From positions 1 to 20,910 of the forward strand of contig JAUIKZ010000013.1 of NCBI GenBank assembly GCA_030433125.1: a DNA stretch of 20,910 nt. Reading direction: 5' to 3'. This stretch comes from Alphaproteobacteria bacterium (GTDB lineage: Bacteria > Pseudomonadota > Alphaproteobacteria > UBA6184). Positions within the stretch are counted from its first letter, which is position 1. Each line of letters begins with the position of its first letter. A program made the translations under genes and the position numbers. The notes under the pieces were generated by a model. It was not told the origin of the DNA and did not search any database. It worked only from the letters and a program-made list of their open reading frames with translations. Below, piece by piece: positions 1 through 6,794 of the stretch.

Positions 1-103
1 GCCCGAAGCAAGGGGTGGAGTCAAGCGAGCCCCGGGCCCCTGCAGATTTTGCGTCAGCAAAATCGAAGGGAAAGGGCGACCTTGACGCTACACCGCTTTG
101 GGC
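1..103. repeat. Palindromic repeat element, left-edge copy
   Basis: Bases 1-25 and 81-103 form an imperfect inverted repeat (GTCAAG pairs with CTTGAC, GCCC with GGGC; about four mismatches and a 2-nt bulge). Between the arms is a perfect 8-bp hairpin, GATTTTGC (45-52) / GCAAAATC (57-64), with the 4-nt loop GTCA. The 20 nt at 6-25 recur exactly at 20828-20847 in the same orientation. One frame (3-113) is open from the window edge to a TAA at 111-113 and would encode a peptide beginning PKQGVES and ending LDATPLWAIL. The element may therefore be the 3' end of a truncated gene, or a translatable palindromic element like the Rickettsia palindromic elements. The family assignment is inference; the structure is seen directly. 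Confidence 0.6.
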
Positions 104-157
104 TATCTTGTAACAAAGCAAAAAAAGAAACAATTCAGCCCCCCTCAAGAAACCATT

Positions 158-186
158 TTGAAATAATCGCTTTTTATATTAATTTA
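158..186 (+). promoter_or_regulatory. Candidate promoter of rnpB
   Basis: TTGAAA at 158-163 lies upstream of an AT-rich stretch that offers TATATT (175-180), TTAATT (179-184) or AATTTA (181-186) as the -10. Only AATTTA gives a 17-nt spacer, and it is a poor -10. The mature RNA is expected to start near 191, which fits a promoter here, but the exact hexamers are uncertain. Confidence 0.3.
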
Positions 187-190
187 AAAA

Positions 191-551
191 CAGGGAGCTA
201 AATAGCTGCTGAAGCCTAGCTTTAGAGGAAAGTCCGGGCTCTCAGGAAACACGGTGCCAGATAACGTCTGGCGTGGGCAACCATAGGGAAAGTGCAGCAG
301 AAAACAAACCGCCATTCTGCGGAATGGTAAGGGTGAAACGGTGAGGTAAGAGCTCACCGCACCTCTAGCAATAGGGGTGGCAGTGTAAACCCCACCGAGA
401 GCAAGACCAAGTAAGAAGGCGCTTGGCGTTTCGCCAAAAAATGCGTTTCCTCATTGTCTTCGGGTAGGTCGCATGAGCGGCTCGGCAACGAACCGCCCAG
501 ATGAATAGCTATTGCGCCTTTGGCGTACAAAACCCGGCTTACAGCTCCCTG
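191..551 (+). ncRNA. rnpB: RNase P RNA (bacterial type A-like)
   Basis: This is the catalytic RNA of RNase P, which removes 5' leaders from precursor tRNAs together with the RnpA protein. The conserved P4/CR-I block GAGGAAAGTCCGGGCTC is at 225-241, the downstream CR-V block AGATGAATAGCTATTGC at about 499-515, and the 3' ACCCGGCTTACAG block just before the end. The ends are fixed by a perfect 9-bp P1 helix: CAGGGAGCT (191-199) pairs with AGCTCCCTG (543-551). The 361-nt length is normal. No U-tract terminator on the plus strand is obvious directly after it. The converging minus-strand terminator hairpin at 593-618 may also halt transcription from this side. Confidence 0.97.
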
Positions 552-586
552 CCTTATAGGCCAACGCACAACAAACATCAGGACAC

Positions 587-618
587 TAAAAAAACCCGGA
601 CGCACGTGTGTCCAGGTT
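587..618 (-). terminator. Intrinsic terminator of the fabI/heparinase/mutT group
   Basis: On the minus strand, AACCTGGAC (618-610) pairs with GTCCGGGTT (601-593) as a 9-bp stem with one U-G wobble and an 8-nt loop. It runs straight into a run of seven T (594-588), the classic rho-independent arrangement. It lies 56 bp beyond the mutT stop codon. On the plus strand the same hairpin has a C-A mismatch and no T-run, so it is directional. Confidence 0.8.
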
Positions 619-673
619 CAGCACCAAGAATTGACCACTTCAGCGATAGAGCTGGTCCTTCTGGCAGGGCGCC

Positions 674-1093
674 CTATATTCCCTTGGCCGCAAACCTGTC
701 TTTCAACTGCTTAATTAAAGGGATGTCGGCGGGGGGCACAGGGTAGGTGTGAAGCTCGCCTGCAGAAACCCATGCAATTTCTTGGTTTTCAAGAGGTGTC
801 GGCGCCCCTTGCCATGTATGCGTAAGGTACACAAGCATCACCAACGCAAAGGCATCATACTCTATAGACAAAAATGTGAAAGGGCTTAAATCAGCTTCGG
901 CGATGTCAATACCTAGCTCTTCCTTCATTTCGCGTATGGCGGCGGCTTGGGCTGTCTCGCCTGGTTCAAATTTCCCACCGGGGATCTCCCAATACCCAGC
1001 GAGGTCTTTTCCACTCGGACGGCGGGCAATGAGAATTTCATTGTGCTCATTAACCAACACAACGGTAGAAATAAAAACGGTTTTAGTGGCCAT
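674..1093 (-). CDS. mutT: MutT-type Nudix hydrolase (8-oxo-dGTP diphosphatase)
   Basis: Probable 8-oxo-dGTP diphosphatase that clears oxidised guanine nucleotides before they are incorporated into DNA. The Nudix box is complete: from the G of GGKFEPGE through REMKEELGI it fits G-x5-E-x7-REUxEExGU, with the metal-binding glutamates present. The 139-aa length is normal for MutT. I chose the start MATKTVFIST at 1093 over the ATG at 1135. The sequence AAGGA overlaps the upstream stop codon and sits about 8 nt before this ATG, whereas the longer start would place 31 bp of coding inside the heparinase gene and add a tail that is not family-like. The gene lies 11 bp after the heparinase-like gene, so it is almost certainly cotranscribed, and it ends before the terminator at 587-618. 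Other Nudix substrates cannot be excluded. Confidence 0.9.
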   Translation of the reverse strand: MATKTVFISTVVLVNEHNEILIARRPSGKDLAGYWEIPGGKFEPGETAQAAAIREMKEELGIDIAEADLSPFTFLSIEYDAFALVMLVYLTHTWQGAPTPLENQEIAWVSAGELHTYPVPPADIPLIKQLKDRFAAKGI

Positions 1094-1104
1094 GGGACTT
1101 TTCC

Positions 1105-2628
1105 TTACTTGAGTGATAATTTTTGCATTTCCCATTTGATGGGCGGCGCACTGTAGTCTTCCTCTTCGTTCACCACATGCCCTTTAACAAGCAACTTTTT
1201 CTCGCCTTGGAAGCGCACAATTTTAAGGGTGTTCTCTACTTTAAACATCCAAGAGGCGCCCTCGGCCGTGGTCACGCGGAAGCAGTCATCACCCACTTTA
1301 TATATGTCACCGTTAAATTCAAAGGTGGCGCAATATTGATAGTTCTTGATGGGGGAGTTGACGAAATCTTCACCGCGCACATTTTGCTTAGTCACGTATA
1401 TCTTGCGCTTGTGGGTATAGGGCAGACCATACTCCACACGCTTCGACATCATCTCCATCCATTGATGGCTTTTGTCGCCATAGCGTTTGGATTTTGCTTC
1501 TTGCACAATAGTTTGCGGTTGGGCTGCTTCGTTGTTCGGAATTAAAAAGACGCTACTCCCCACAAGTAAGGGGCCTTCTTCACCATTCACCGCTACCTCA
1601 AAGTTAAACGGTGCGGGGGGCAGGTCTTCCTCCCGTTCAAAAATTTCTTCGCTTTGCACATTAATAACGGCGAGCGTATTATAGGACTGAAGTTTTTCAT
1701 AGCCTAAAAAGCGTGACCCCACAGAAGAAATAGAGCGATTTGTGAGCAAAGACTCCACCTCATGCGATACCTGCGGCGGTTCTTCCGTAAAGAAAAAACC
1801 GCCCTGAAAATGGAAAAACGCAATCATGGTTTCAACTTTGGTCAGGGCCTCATCAATGATGGCGGCATCATATTCAAACTGATGCCAGTTAAAAGTTTTC
1901 CGAATAGCGTACAACAGCTTGAACTCGCGCAAGAGAGCTCGGATGCTTGTTTTGTTTTCGGCCCACGATTCCACAAGGTGCGCACAGAGACCGTCAATTT
2001 GCTTGAGTGTGTTGTTAATGCGCTTTGGGGGCATTTTAAAAAATAGCTGCGCATACAAGATGCCCGCCAAACACGCTAATTTTTCATTCAGCGTTTCGGC
2101 CAAACCAAGCAACGAGGAGGTTTGCTTAAGCTGCACAAGGATGCCTTTGAGAAGATACTCTTTAAAATCATCGCGGGCGCTTTGGGCATAAAAGTCATAG
2201 AGTTTGATCAGGTTTACCAGCCTTAAACCAGCGCTTTCAGGGTGCCATGCCACCTCATGATAGCTTTTTTGAAAGAGTTTCATCCACTTGAGAATAAGAT
2301 GCCGGGCCAATGCGCGACTATTAAAGGTGTTAGAATTATAAAGTATATTCAGCCACTCAAAGCCATGAATATAATCATGCACACCCGTAGCGGCGTCATG
2401 TATATGATAAAAGGTGTCTACATCAAAGTTGTAAACAGTGCCTTTGTAAACGAGCCGCCCCTTAGCGAGCTCATTTCCTGTGGTGATGTTTAGCACATCG
2501 TAGAGGGGGGGTAAAAAAACATCCTTTGATGGGCGGCCTGTTTGCAGCAGGGGGTAAACGGGAGATTTAACAAAATTCTTTTTAAAGAACTTAAAGCCTG
2601 CATGTATGTAATCTTTAAAACCGGTCAT
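1105..2628 (-). CDS. Divergent heparinase II/III-like protein
   Basis: This 507-aa protein resembles the heparinase II/III family common in alphaproteobacteria. The N-terminal half is an all-helical toroid-like domain, with HGFEWLNIL near residue 90, then ARHLILKWM and WHPESAGLRLVNLIKLYDF. The C-terminal half keeps the beta-sandwich pattern: GYEKLQSYNTLAVINV, FNFEVAVNGEEGPLLVGSS, YTHKRKIYVTKQNVRGED, CATFEF, GASWMFKV and the terminal KWEMQKL. The hallmark HAD-x-LSFE block of active relatives reads PPAPFNFEV here, and the usual DAG and AHST motifs are not recognisable. Lyase activity is therefore doubtful; this is inference from memory of the family. No signal peptide is seen. A weak AGG lies 5 nt before the ATG. 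It is transcribed with fabI (69-bp gap) and mutT (11-bp gap). Confidence 0.65.
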   Translation of the reverse strand: MTGFKDYIHAGFKFFKKNFVKSPVYPLLQTGRPSKDVFLPPLYDVLNITTGNELAKGRLVYKGTVYNFDVDTFYHIHDAATGVHDYIHGFEWLNILYNSNTFNSRALARHLILKWMKLFQKSYHEVAWHPESAGLRLVNLIKLYDFYAQSARDDFKEYLLKGILVQLKQTSSLLGLAETLNEKLACLAGILYAQLFFKMPPKRINNTLKQIDGLCAHLVESWAENKTSIRALLREFKLLYAIRKTFNWHQFEYDAAIIDEALTKVETMIAFFHFQGGFFFTEEPPQVSHEVESLLTNRSISSVGSRFLGYEKLQSYNTLAVINVQSEEIFEREEDLPPAPFNFEVAVNGEEGPLLVGSSVFLIPNNEAAQPQTIVQEAKSKRYGDKSHQWMEMMSKRVEYGLPYTHKRKIYVTKQNVRGEDFVNSPIKNYQYCATFEFNGDIYKVGDDCFRVTTAEGASWMFKVENTLKIVRFQGEKKLLVKGHVVNEEEDYSAPPIKWEMQKLSLK

Positions 2629-2674
2629 GTACCTACTACCATTTGCATTGTTATTAATGCAGATTAAGCAAAAC

Positions 2675-2697
2675 TTTGTTAAAACTCCGTTAACAAA
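2675..2697 (-). terminator. Possible weak terminator or attenuator after fabI
   Basis: A perfect 8-bp inverted repeat, TTTGTTAA / TTAACAAA with a 7-nt loop, begins directly after the fabI stop codon on the minus strand and is followed by GTTTTGC. The stem is AT-rich and the T-run short, so it probably terminates only partially, and fabI may still be cotranscribed with the downstream gene. Confidence 0.3.
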
Positions 2698-3492
2698 TTA
2701 CTCTTCAGCCACACCCATACCAATAATATTATAGCCCGCATCCACATAGTGGTTTTCTCCCGTTACGCCTGCGCCTAGGTTCGAGAGGAAGTAAAGGGCC
2801 GCGTTGCCTACATCTTGGCGAGTGGTATTGCGCTTTAAGGGGGCTGTTTGCCTTGCGAACTTTAACATTTTACCAATGCCGCCAATGCCGGAAGAGGCTA
2901 AGGTGCGAATGGGGCCGGCAGAAACACTGTTTACACGAATCCCGTCCACACCGAGGTCGGCCGCAAGATATTTTACGCTGCATTCAAGAGCCGCTTTCGC
3001 CACGCCCATTACGTTGTAATTCGGGATAACCTTTTCGGCGCCATAATAACTTAACGTGAGCATGGAGCCGCCCTCTTTCATCAGTGGGGCGGCCGCCTGA
3101 GCCACAGCGGTAAAAGAGTAGCAGGAAATGTCGAGGCTGTTTTTAAAGTTGTCCCGGGAGGTTTCTACGTACTTGCCACGTAGTTCATCCTTATCGGAAA
3201 AGGCAATGGCATGCACAACGAAGTCGAGGTGACCCCATTCTTTTTCAAGGGTTTCAAATAATGCTTTAATGCTTTCGTCTGATGTGACCTCGCAGGGGAT
3301 AGTGAGGGTGCTGCCCACACGTTCAGCTAATGGCTTGATACGTTTTTCAAAAACCTCGCCTTGATAAGAAAAAGCGAGCTCAGCCCCATGGGCGTGCAAC
3401 GTCTCGGCAATACCCCATGCGATGGAATGCTCATTTGCAACCCCCATGATAAGCCCTTTTTTGCCTTTCATTAAATCTGTAATCTGTGTCAT
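2698..3492 (-). CDS. fabI: Enoyl-[acyl-carrier-protein] reductase (NADH) FabI
   Basis: FabI reduces trans-2-enoyl-ACP to acyl-ACP, the last step of each type II fatty-acid elongation cycle, in the cytoplasm. The 264-aa length is typical. The N-terminus carries the atypical SDR dinucleotide motif GVANEHSIAWGIA (residues 17-29). The catalytic Y-x6-K occurs as YNVMGVAK within LSYYGAEKVIPNYNVMGVAKAALE, including the upstream conserved tyrosine. The NSVSAGPIRTLASSGI block is the substrate-loop region. A strong ribosome-binding site, AAGGAG, lies 6 nt before the ATG. It is the first gene of the minus-strand group and is read divergently from the protease gene at 3640. FabI is the target of triclosan and diazaborine in other bacteria. 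Nothing in the sequence appears broken. Confidence 0.97.
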   Translation of the reverse strand: MTQITDLMKGKKGLIMGVANEHSIAWGIAETLHAHGAELAFSYQGEVFEKRIKPLAERVGSTLTIPCEVTSDESIKALFETLEKEWGHLDFVVHAIAFSDKDELRGKYVETSRDNFKNSLDISCYSFTAVAQAAAPLMKEGGSMLTLSYYGAEKVIPNYNVMGVAKAALECSVKYLAADLGVDGIRVNSVSAGPIRTLASSGIGGIGKMLKFARQTAPLKRNTTRQDVGNAALYFLSNLGAGVTGENHYVDAGYNIIGMGVAEE

Positions 3493-3519
3493 AAAACTCC
3501 TTAAAAATTAATTGACGTT

Positions 3520-3548
3520 ATATTAATATGATAGCCTTTTAGAAACAA
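3520..3548 (-). promoter_or_regulatory. Candidate fabI promoter
   Basis: On the minus strand, TTGTTT (3548-3543) and TAATAT (3525-3520) are separated by exactly 17 nt. Transcription would start near 3513 and give a 20-nt leader carrying the AAGGAG ribosome-binding site. Confidence 0.4.
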
Positions 3549-3554
3549 GTGGTT

Positions 3555-3613
3555 TATAATCTAGAAAAAGGTTAGAGCAAACCTTGAAATGATGATGTTT
3601 ATAACTACATCAT
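3555..3613 (+). promoter_or_regulatory. Candidate promoter -10 and inverted repeat before the protease gene
   Basis: A perfect TATAAT lies at 3555-3560, but its expected -35 region is poor. Further down, ATGATGT (3592-3598) and ACATCAT (3607-3613) form a perfect 7-bp inverted repeat with an 8-nt spacer. It would fall in the leader or overlap a second start site, and could be an operator or an mRNA hairpin. A ribosome-binding site, GAGGA, follows at about 3628-3632. The role is inferred. Confidence 0.3.
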
Positions 3614-3639
3614 ATTTATATTAAAACGAGGATCAAAAA

Positions 3640-4875
3640 ATGGCACGTAAAATAGTAGCAAAAGCCCTTTTAGCCGCAGTGGCGGCAGCACACATACAGG
3701 CAACTGAATTTTTAATACCTGTGGGATTAGAGGATGCAGGGCAACAAGGGATGAGGCAAAATGCCATTGCTTCAATTCGCACATCTTTAGATATGTATTC
3801 TAGCTCGCCTGTGGCAGAACATGCCATGCGTGTTTGCTTATATCAGTGCAGTTTCGGCGATTACGATGAGGCGGGTAGTGCCAAGAGATTGTTTGGCCCT
3901 TTGTCTGACCCCATTAAATATATATTAAACGATGAGCATAATGTGACAGATATCATTGGCATGTTGCGCTACAACCCCCGTGATATGGAAAGTGTGATGG
4001 GGGCTCTTAACCTTAGCGACTTACGCGCCTATGCCGATCTAATGGATGAAGTGAATTCTTTCTTGAGTACGACAAAACCGTCAGGTGTTTTAGATTCGCC
4101 GTCGCAAAATGCTTCTGAGGCTGAATGGAGAAACTATTTCAATGGCTTAGGGCTTTTGCCGGGGCAACAAATGGTTGTGGCAGAAGACTTTGTGTTATCT
4201 TCCTCCTTAAACATGCCTGAGGAGAAAGAATCTGGGTTCATTGTGCCGAAAAGCTACACAGATGCCCTTGGGGAAGAAATGTATGAGGGGATCACGAATT
4301 GGGCTCGCGCTACCTTTGAGCATACGCCGTTTAAATCTGTGAACTTTGCTATTCGCTTAGGTGGCAATTATACCCCTGGGGTACAAAATTATAATGGCGG
4401 GCACTGGGTGTCTCTGACCGTACAACGCGATGGGGCGGTCAGTTTTGTTAACTCCTTTGGGGCCAGCGAAAGGAATTTAGCGCAGCATGTGGTAAACCAC
4501 CTCAATAATGCGGCAATTATGAATGCAGAAGATGGTAGCGCCATTCATTTCCATCTTCACGGCAATACAGGCACAAAAGGAACACGCCGTCAGAAAGATG
4601 GCGTATCTTGTGGGGTACACACCTTTTTAAACACATTGGCCATGGCGCGCTATGGGTCTATTGAAGGGGTGGATCATTTGTACACGTTGATTGACCACGG
4701 CATTATTAATGACCTTGAATCACTCTTTGATGTGTTTGAATCTCGCCAGAGAGTTGATGCCATTTTGCAAAAAGTAAGCAGTCGTAAAGCAGCGCCTAAA
4801 AATGTTGATAAGGTAGGGAATGTTTTGCGACTTGGTTTTATGGAAAAAGCAAGACGCATGGCGCCTGTGGCATAG
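3640..4875 (+). CDS. Secreted Ulp1/C48-like (clan CE) cysteine protease, putative host-directed effector
   Basis: A 411-aa protein whose C-terminal part looks like a ubiquitin- or SUMO-like-protein protease of clan CE. The first ~21 residues (MARKIVAKALLAAVAAAHIQ, then A) form a typical Sec signal peptide with a probable AxA-like cleavage site. Residues 25-200 are not recognised. The catalytic-type core is GGHWVSL with His255, SFVNSFG with Asn271 where most relatives have Asp, and RRQKDGVSCGVHTF with oxyanion Gln318 and nucleophile Cys324. The QxDGxSCG pattern is characteristic of the family. Eukaryote-like proteases of this type in bacteria are usually effectors that strip ubiquitin or SUMO in the host cell. 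It has its own leader and GAGGA ribosome-binding site, and is followed by a 406-bp spacer and a secreted lipase gene. A Sec signal suggests type II or other two-step export. Substrate and secretion route are inference. Confidence 0.75.
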   Translation: MARKIVAKALLAAVAAAHIQATEFLIPVGLEDAGQQGMRQNAIASIRTSLDMYSSSPVAEHAMRVCLYQCSFGDYDEAGSAKRLFGPLSDPIKYILNDEHNVTDIIGMLRYNPRDMESVMGALNLSDLRAYADLMDEVNSFLSTTKPSGVLDSPSQNASEAEWRNYFNGLGLLPGQQMVVAEDFVLSSSLNMPEEKESGFIVPKSYTDALGEEMYEGITNWARATFEHTPFKSVNFAIRLGGNYTPGVQNYNGGHWVSLTVQRDGAVSFVNSFGASERNLAQHVVNHLNNAAIMNAEDGSAIHFHLHGNTGTKGTRRQKDGVSCGVHTFLNTLAMARYGSIEGVDHLYTLIDHGIINDLESLFDVFESRQRVDAILQKVSSRKAAPKNVDKVGNVLRLGFMEKARRMAPVA

Positions 4876-4881
4876 CCAAAA

Positions 4882-5054
4882 CCTACGCATTAAATAAGGG
4901 TGCCTCCGCGGGGATGACATTGAAGAGGGTGAGGCAATGACAAAACCGGGGGTGTGGTAGGATCACAAATGGTTAAAAAGAAATCCCCAGCCATGGGCAT
5001 CAAACACTAGTCCTTCAGCGTTTTTTCAGCACCCTTATGTTTTTCATGCGTAGG
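4882..5054. repeat. Long inverted-repeat intergenic element
   Basis: CCTACGCAT (4882-4890) is the exact reverse complement of ATGCGTAGG (5046-5054). AAGGGTGC (4896-4903) is the exact reverse complement of GCACCCTT (5029-5036). The arms are separated by 5 and 9 nt internal loops and enclose about 125 bp with smaller stems, for example CATTG (4918-4922) / CAATG (4935-4939). Read on the minus strand, the left inner part contains GTCATCCCCGCGGAGG, which resembles dispersed palindromic repeats of intracellular alphaproteobacteria. It starts 6 bp after the protease stop and might also act as a transcript-end structure. No ORF of useful length lies inside. The rest of the spacer (5055-5281) is AT-rich and appears to hold only the lipase promoter and leader. 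Confidence 0.55.
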
Positions 5055-5136
5055 CCCTGCCTGCCTTCCCCCTAAATCATCCCTGCTCCAAAAAATCCAA
5101 AGCTAAAAAGTTAACAGTTTATTAATAGTTTCTATT

Positions 5137-5142
5137 TATAAT
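5137..5142 (+). promoter_or_regulatory. Possible -10 box upstream of the lipase gene
   Basis: A perfect TATAAT sits in an AT-rich stretch 140 bp before the lipase ATG, with only a weak -35 (TTAACA at 5111-5116, 20-nt spacer). A second AT-rich -10 candidate, TATATA, is at 5244-5249, closer to the gene. Either is plausible and the sequence does not decide between them. Confidence 0.2.
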
Positions 5143-5281
5143 TTATAAATATTTGCTTAACCAAAAGGATAAATTGAGGGTTTTTAACGCCATATAACCT
5201 TATCATAGAGGGGCGTGTAGACTATTTTGTTTGCTTTTTAACTTATATATGTAGTAACAACCTGCAGAAAGGAGCCTATTA

Positions 5282-6547
5282 ATGAAAAAAATATATTTTA
5301 TAGTATGCCTTGTGGTAACAGCTATTTTTTCTTATGCGCACGACACTATTTCTCAAATAACACAGTTTCTCACGCAATATGGTGAGCATGTTTTTGAGGC
5401 CTGTAACGTTAGCTACAATAACTATACGCCCTCACCAGAAACGCTGAATCGCTTTATGCTGAAAGATTTTTTTGCAACAAACGGAGATGTTGAGGTGGAA
5501 AAAAGCGGCACCATTTTATATGACGCCCTCGCCAACTGTATCTTCATTGGTTTTAGAGGAAGTGAAAATTTGGCAGACTTAAAGCGAGGCTTATACGCTT
5601 TTCAACAACCGGCTGACAAGCTAGGGGCAAAAGGCTGCCATGTTCATGCGGGGTATTATGATTATTACACAAAATCTCGCAACAGCTTGTTGACCCAACT
5701 TAAAGCTGTTATCAAAACAATTCCCCGCAAACAGCGCACCAAACTGAGCCTTTTCACCTGTGGGCACAGTATGGGGGGCGCCTTGGCAAGCATAGCCCAC
5801 GCCGACCTGTTGCACAGAAAACAGCGGGTGAATAACTATATGATTAGGGTGAATAAAACCATTACCTTTGGCGCCCCCAAGGTGTGGTGTAAAGATGCTG
5901 CCACCTATTTTAATAGCAAGCTAGCCTCTAAAACAATACGCGTAAACCATTGGGACGACCCCATACAGCACCTAAGCCCCTCTATCGGCAACTTGCTCTA
6001 TTGGTGCAAACATTATGCACATTACGGGCAAGCCGTTAACTTACCGCCTCACCCTGTAAACGTGAACTCTCATAGTTTAAGCTTCTATCAAGAAACGCTT
6101 GCTAATATGAGGCCAACGTCTATTCAAACAGCCATAGAGCAGGCCTTGAATTATAGTCATCCTTACCATCCCTTATTAGTAACCAGCCACAAAATGGCAG
6201 CTGCCACCAAAAAAGTTGTGGGCTCCCTTGTTAAAACGGCCACAAAAAAAGTAGCTCAAAGTACGTTAGACGGAGGTGCCTTTGTAGCCCGTAAGGCTGC
6301 AGAGGCTGCATCTGCGGTTTGTTCACCTGTGTGGAGCGCGGCCACGTCTTTATTCAACGCCACCCAAAAGCTTGCCTCTACAACATTAGGTGTTATTGGC
6401 GATGCCGCAAAAGGGGCGGCTGAAGGCATAAACCGCTTGGCTGAAGCCACAACCCGCCAAGTTTTTAGAGGGTTCAGAGCCTTGCGCCACTTTGTGAACC
6501 GAACGCCGCCCACGAACGCTGGGTTTGGTTTTGTGAGGGGGTCCTAA
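5282..6547 (+). CDS. Secreted class 3 (fungal-type) lipase with Ala-rich C-terminal extension
   Basis: A 421-aa alpha/beta-hydrolase of the lipase class 3 family, expected to cleave acylglycerols or phospholipids. A signal peptide, MKKIYFIVCLVVTAIFSYA, covers residues 1-19 with cleavage before HD. The oxyanion-strand motif IGFRGS is at 89-94, HAGYYDYY at 122-129, the nucleophile elbow GHSMGG with Ser163 at 161-166, and TFGAPKV at 195-201. The catalytic Asp is probably Asp226 in NHWDDPIQHLSP, and the His is His264 in NSHSLSFY. The triad is complete. Residues ~300-421 are an extra Ala/Lys-rich, helix-prone tail with amphipathic repeats such as KKVVGSLVKTATKKVAQ and a basic end. It is not part of the usual fold and may bind membranes or carry an export signal; this is inference. 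A strong AAAGGAG lies 7 nt before the ATG. Its neighbour is the secreted protease. Confidence 0.88.
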   Translation: MKKIYFIVCLVVTAIFSYAHDTISQITQFLTQYGEHVFEACNVSYNNYTPSPETLNRFMLKDFFATNGDVEVEKSGTILYDALANCIFIGFRGSENLADLKRGLYAFQQPADKLGAKGCHVHAGYYDYYTKSRNSLLTQLKAVIKTIPRKQRTKLSLFTCGHSMGGALASIAHADLLHRKQRVNNYMIRVNKTITFGAPKVWCKDAATYFNSKLASKTIRVNHWDDPIQHLSPSIGNLLYWCKHYAHYGQAVNLPPHPVNVNSHSLSFYQETLANMRPTSIQTAIEQALNYSHPYHPLLVTSHKMAAATKKVVGSLVKTATKKVAQSTLDGGAFVARKAAEAASAVCSPVWSAATSLFNATQKLASTTLGVIGDAAKGAAEGINRLAEATTRQVFRGFRALRHFVNRTPPTNAGFGFVRGS

Positions 6548-6576
6548 AGCCCTGACAGTGCTTTAAGAGATAAAAC

Positions 6577-6753
6577 ATGAGGGCAGTAACCCTAAAATGG
6601 TTGCCGCCTCTCATTTCTGTTCCTCTCGTCCTTTGCTATATCCCCCTTTATTCCCCGGTTACTCATCATGCCTGCCTGCTGGGGCAGGGGGCTGAGATTG
6701 CTCAGTCGGGGCATAATCGTCCTGTCTCAACCTATATGCCTAACTTTTTTTAG
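6577..6753 (+). CDS. Possible small membrane or secreted peptide (58 aa)
   Basis: An ATG at 6577 opens 58 codons ending at TAG 6751-6753, 29 bp after the lipase stop. The N-terminus MRAVTLKWLPPLISVPLVLCYIPLYSPV looks like a signal or membrane segment: basic start, then about 20 hydrophobic residues. Only a weak AAGAGA precedes it. The same DNA can fold into small hairpins (CCTGCC/GGCAGG near 6670-6690 and CTGAG-ATTG-CTCAG near 6692-6705), so the open frame may be accidental. I do not recognise the peptide. Confidence 0.2.
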   Translation: MRAVTLKWLPPLISVPLVLCYIPLYSPVTHHACLLGQGAEIAQSGHNRPVSTYMPNFF

Positions 6754-6794
6754 CCCCCCACTAATAAACTTAGGGTAAAATAAATTTAATCTAT

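Noticed and set aside
354..605. 83-codon minus-strand ORF over the 5' half of the terminator and rnpB
   Set aside because: It overlaps the RNase P RNA, whose sequence is constrained by RNA structure, and has no protein features.
617..673. Possible tRNA-like or small RNA structure after mutT
   Set aside because: Some short complementary blocks exist (GACCA/TGGTC on the minus strand), but there is no acceptor stem, T-loop or other tRNA hallmark.
1094..1135. Longer MutT start at 1135
   Set aside because: It would overlap the upstream gene and add 14 atypical residues; the ATG at 1093 has AAGGA at good spacing.
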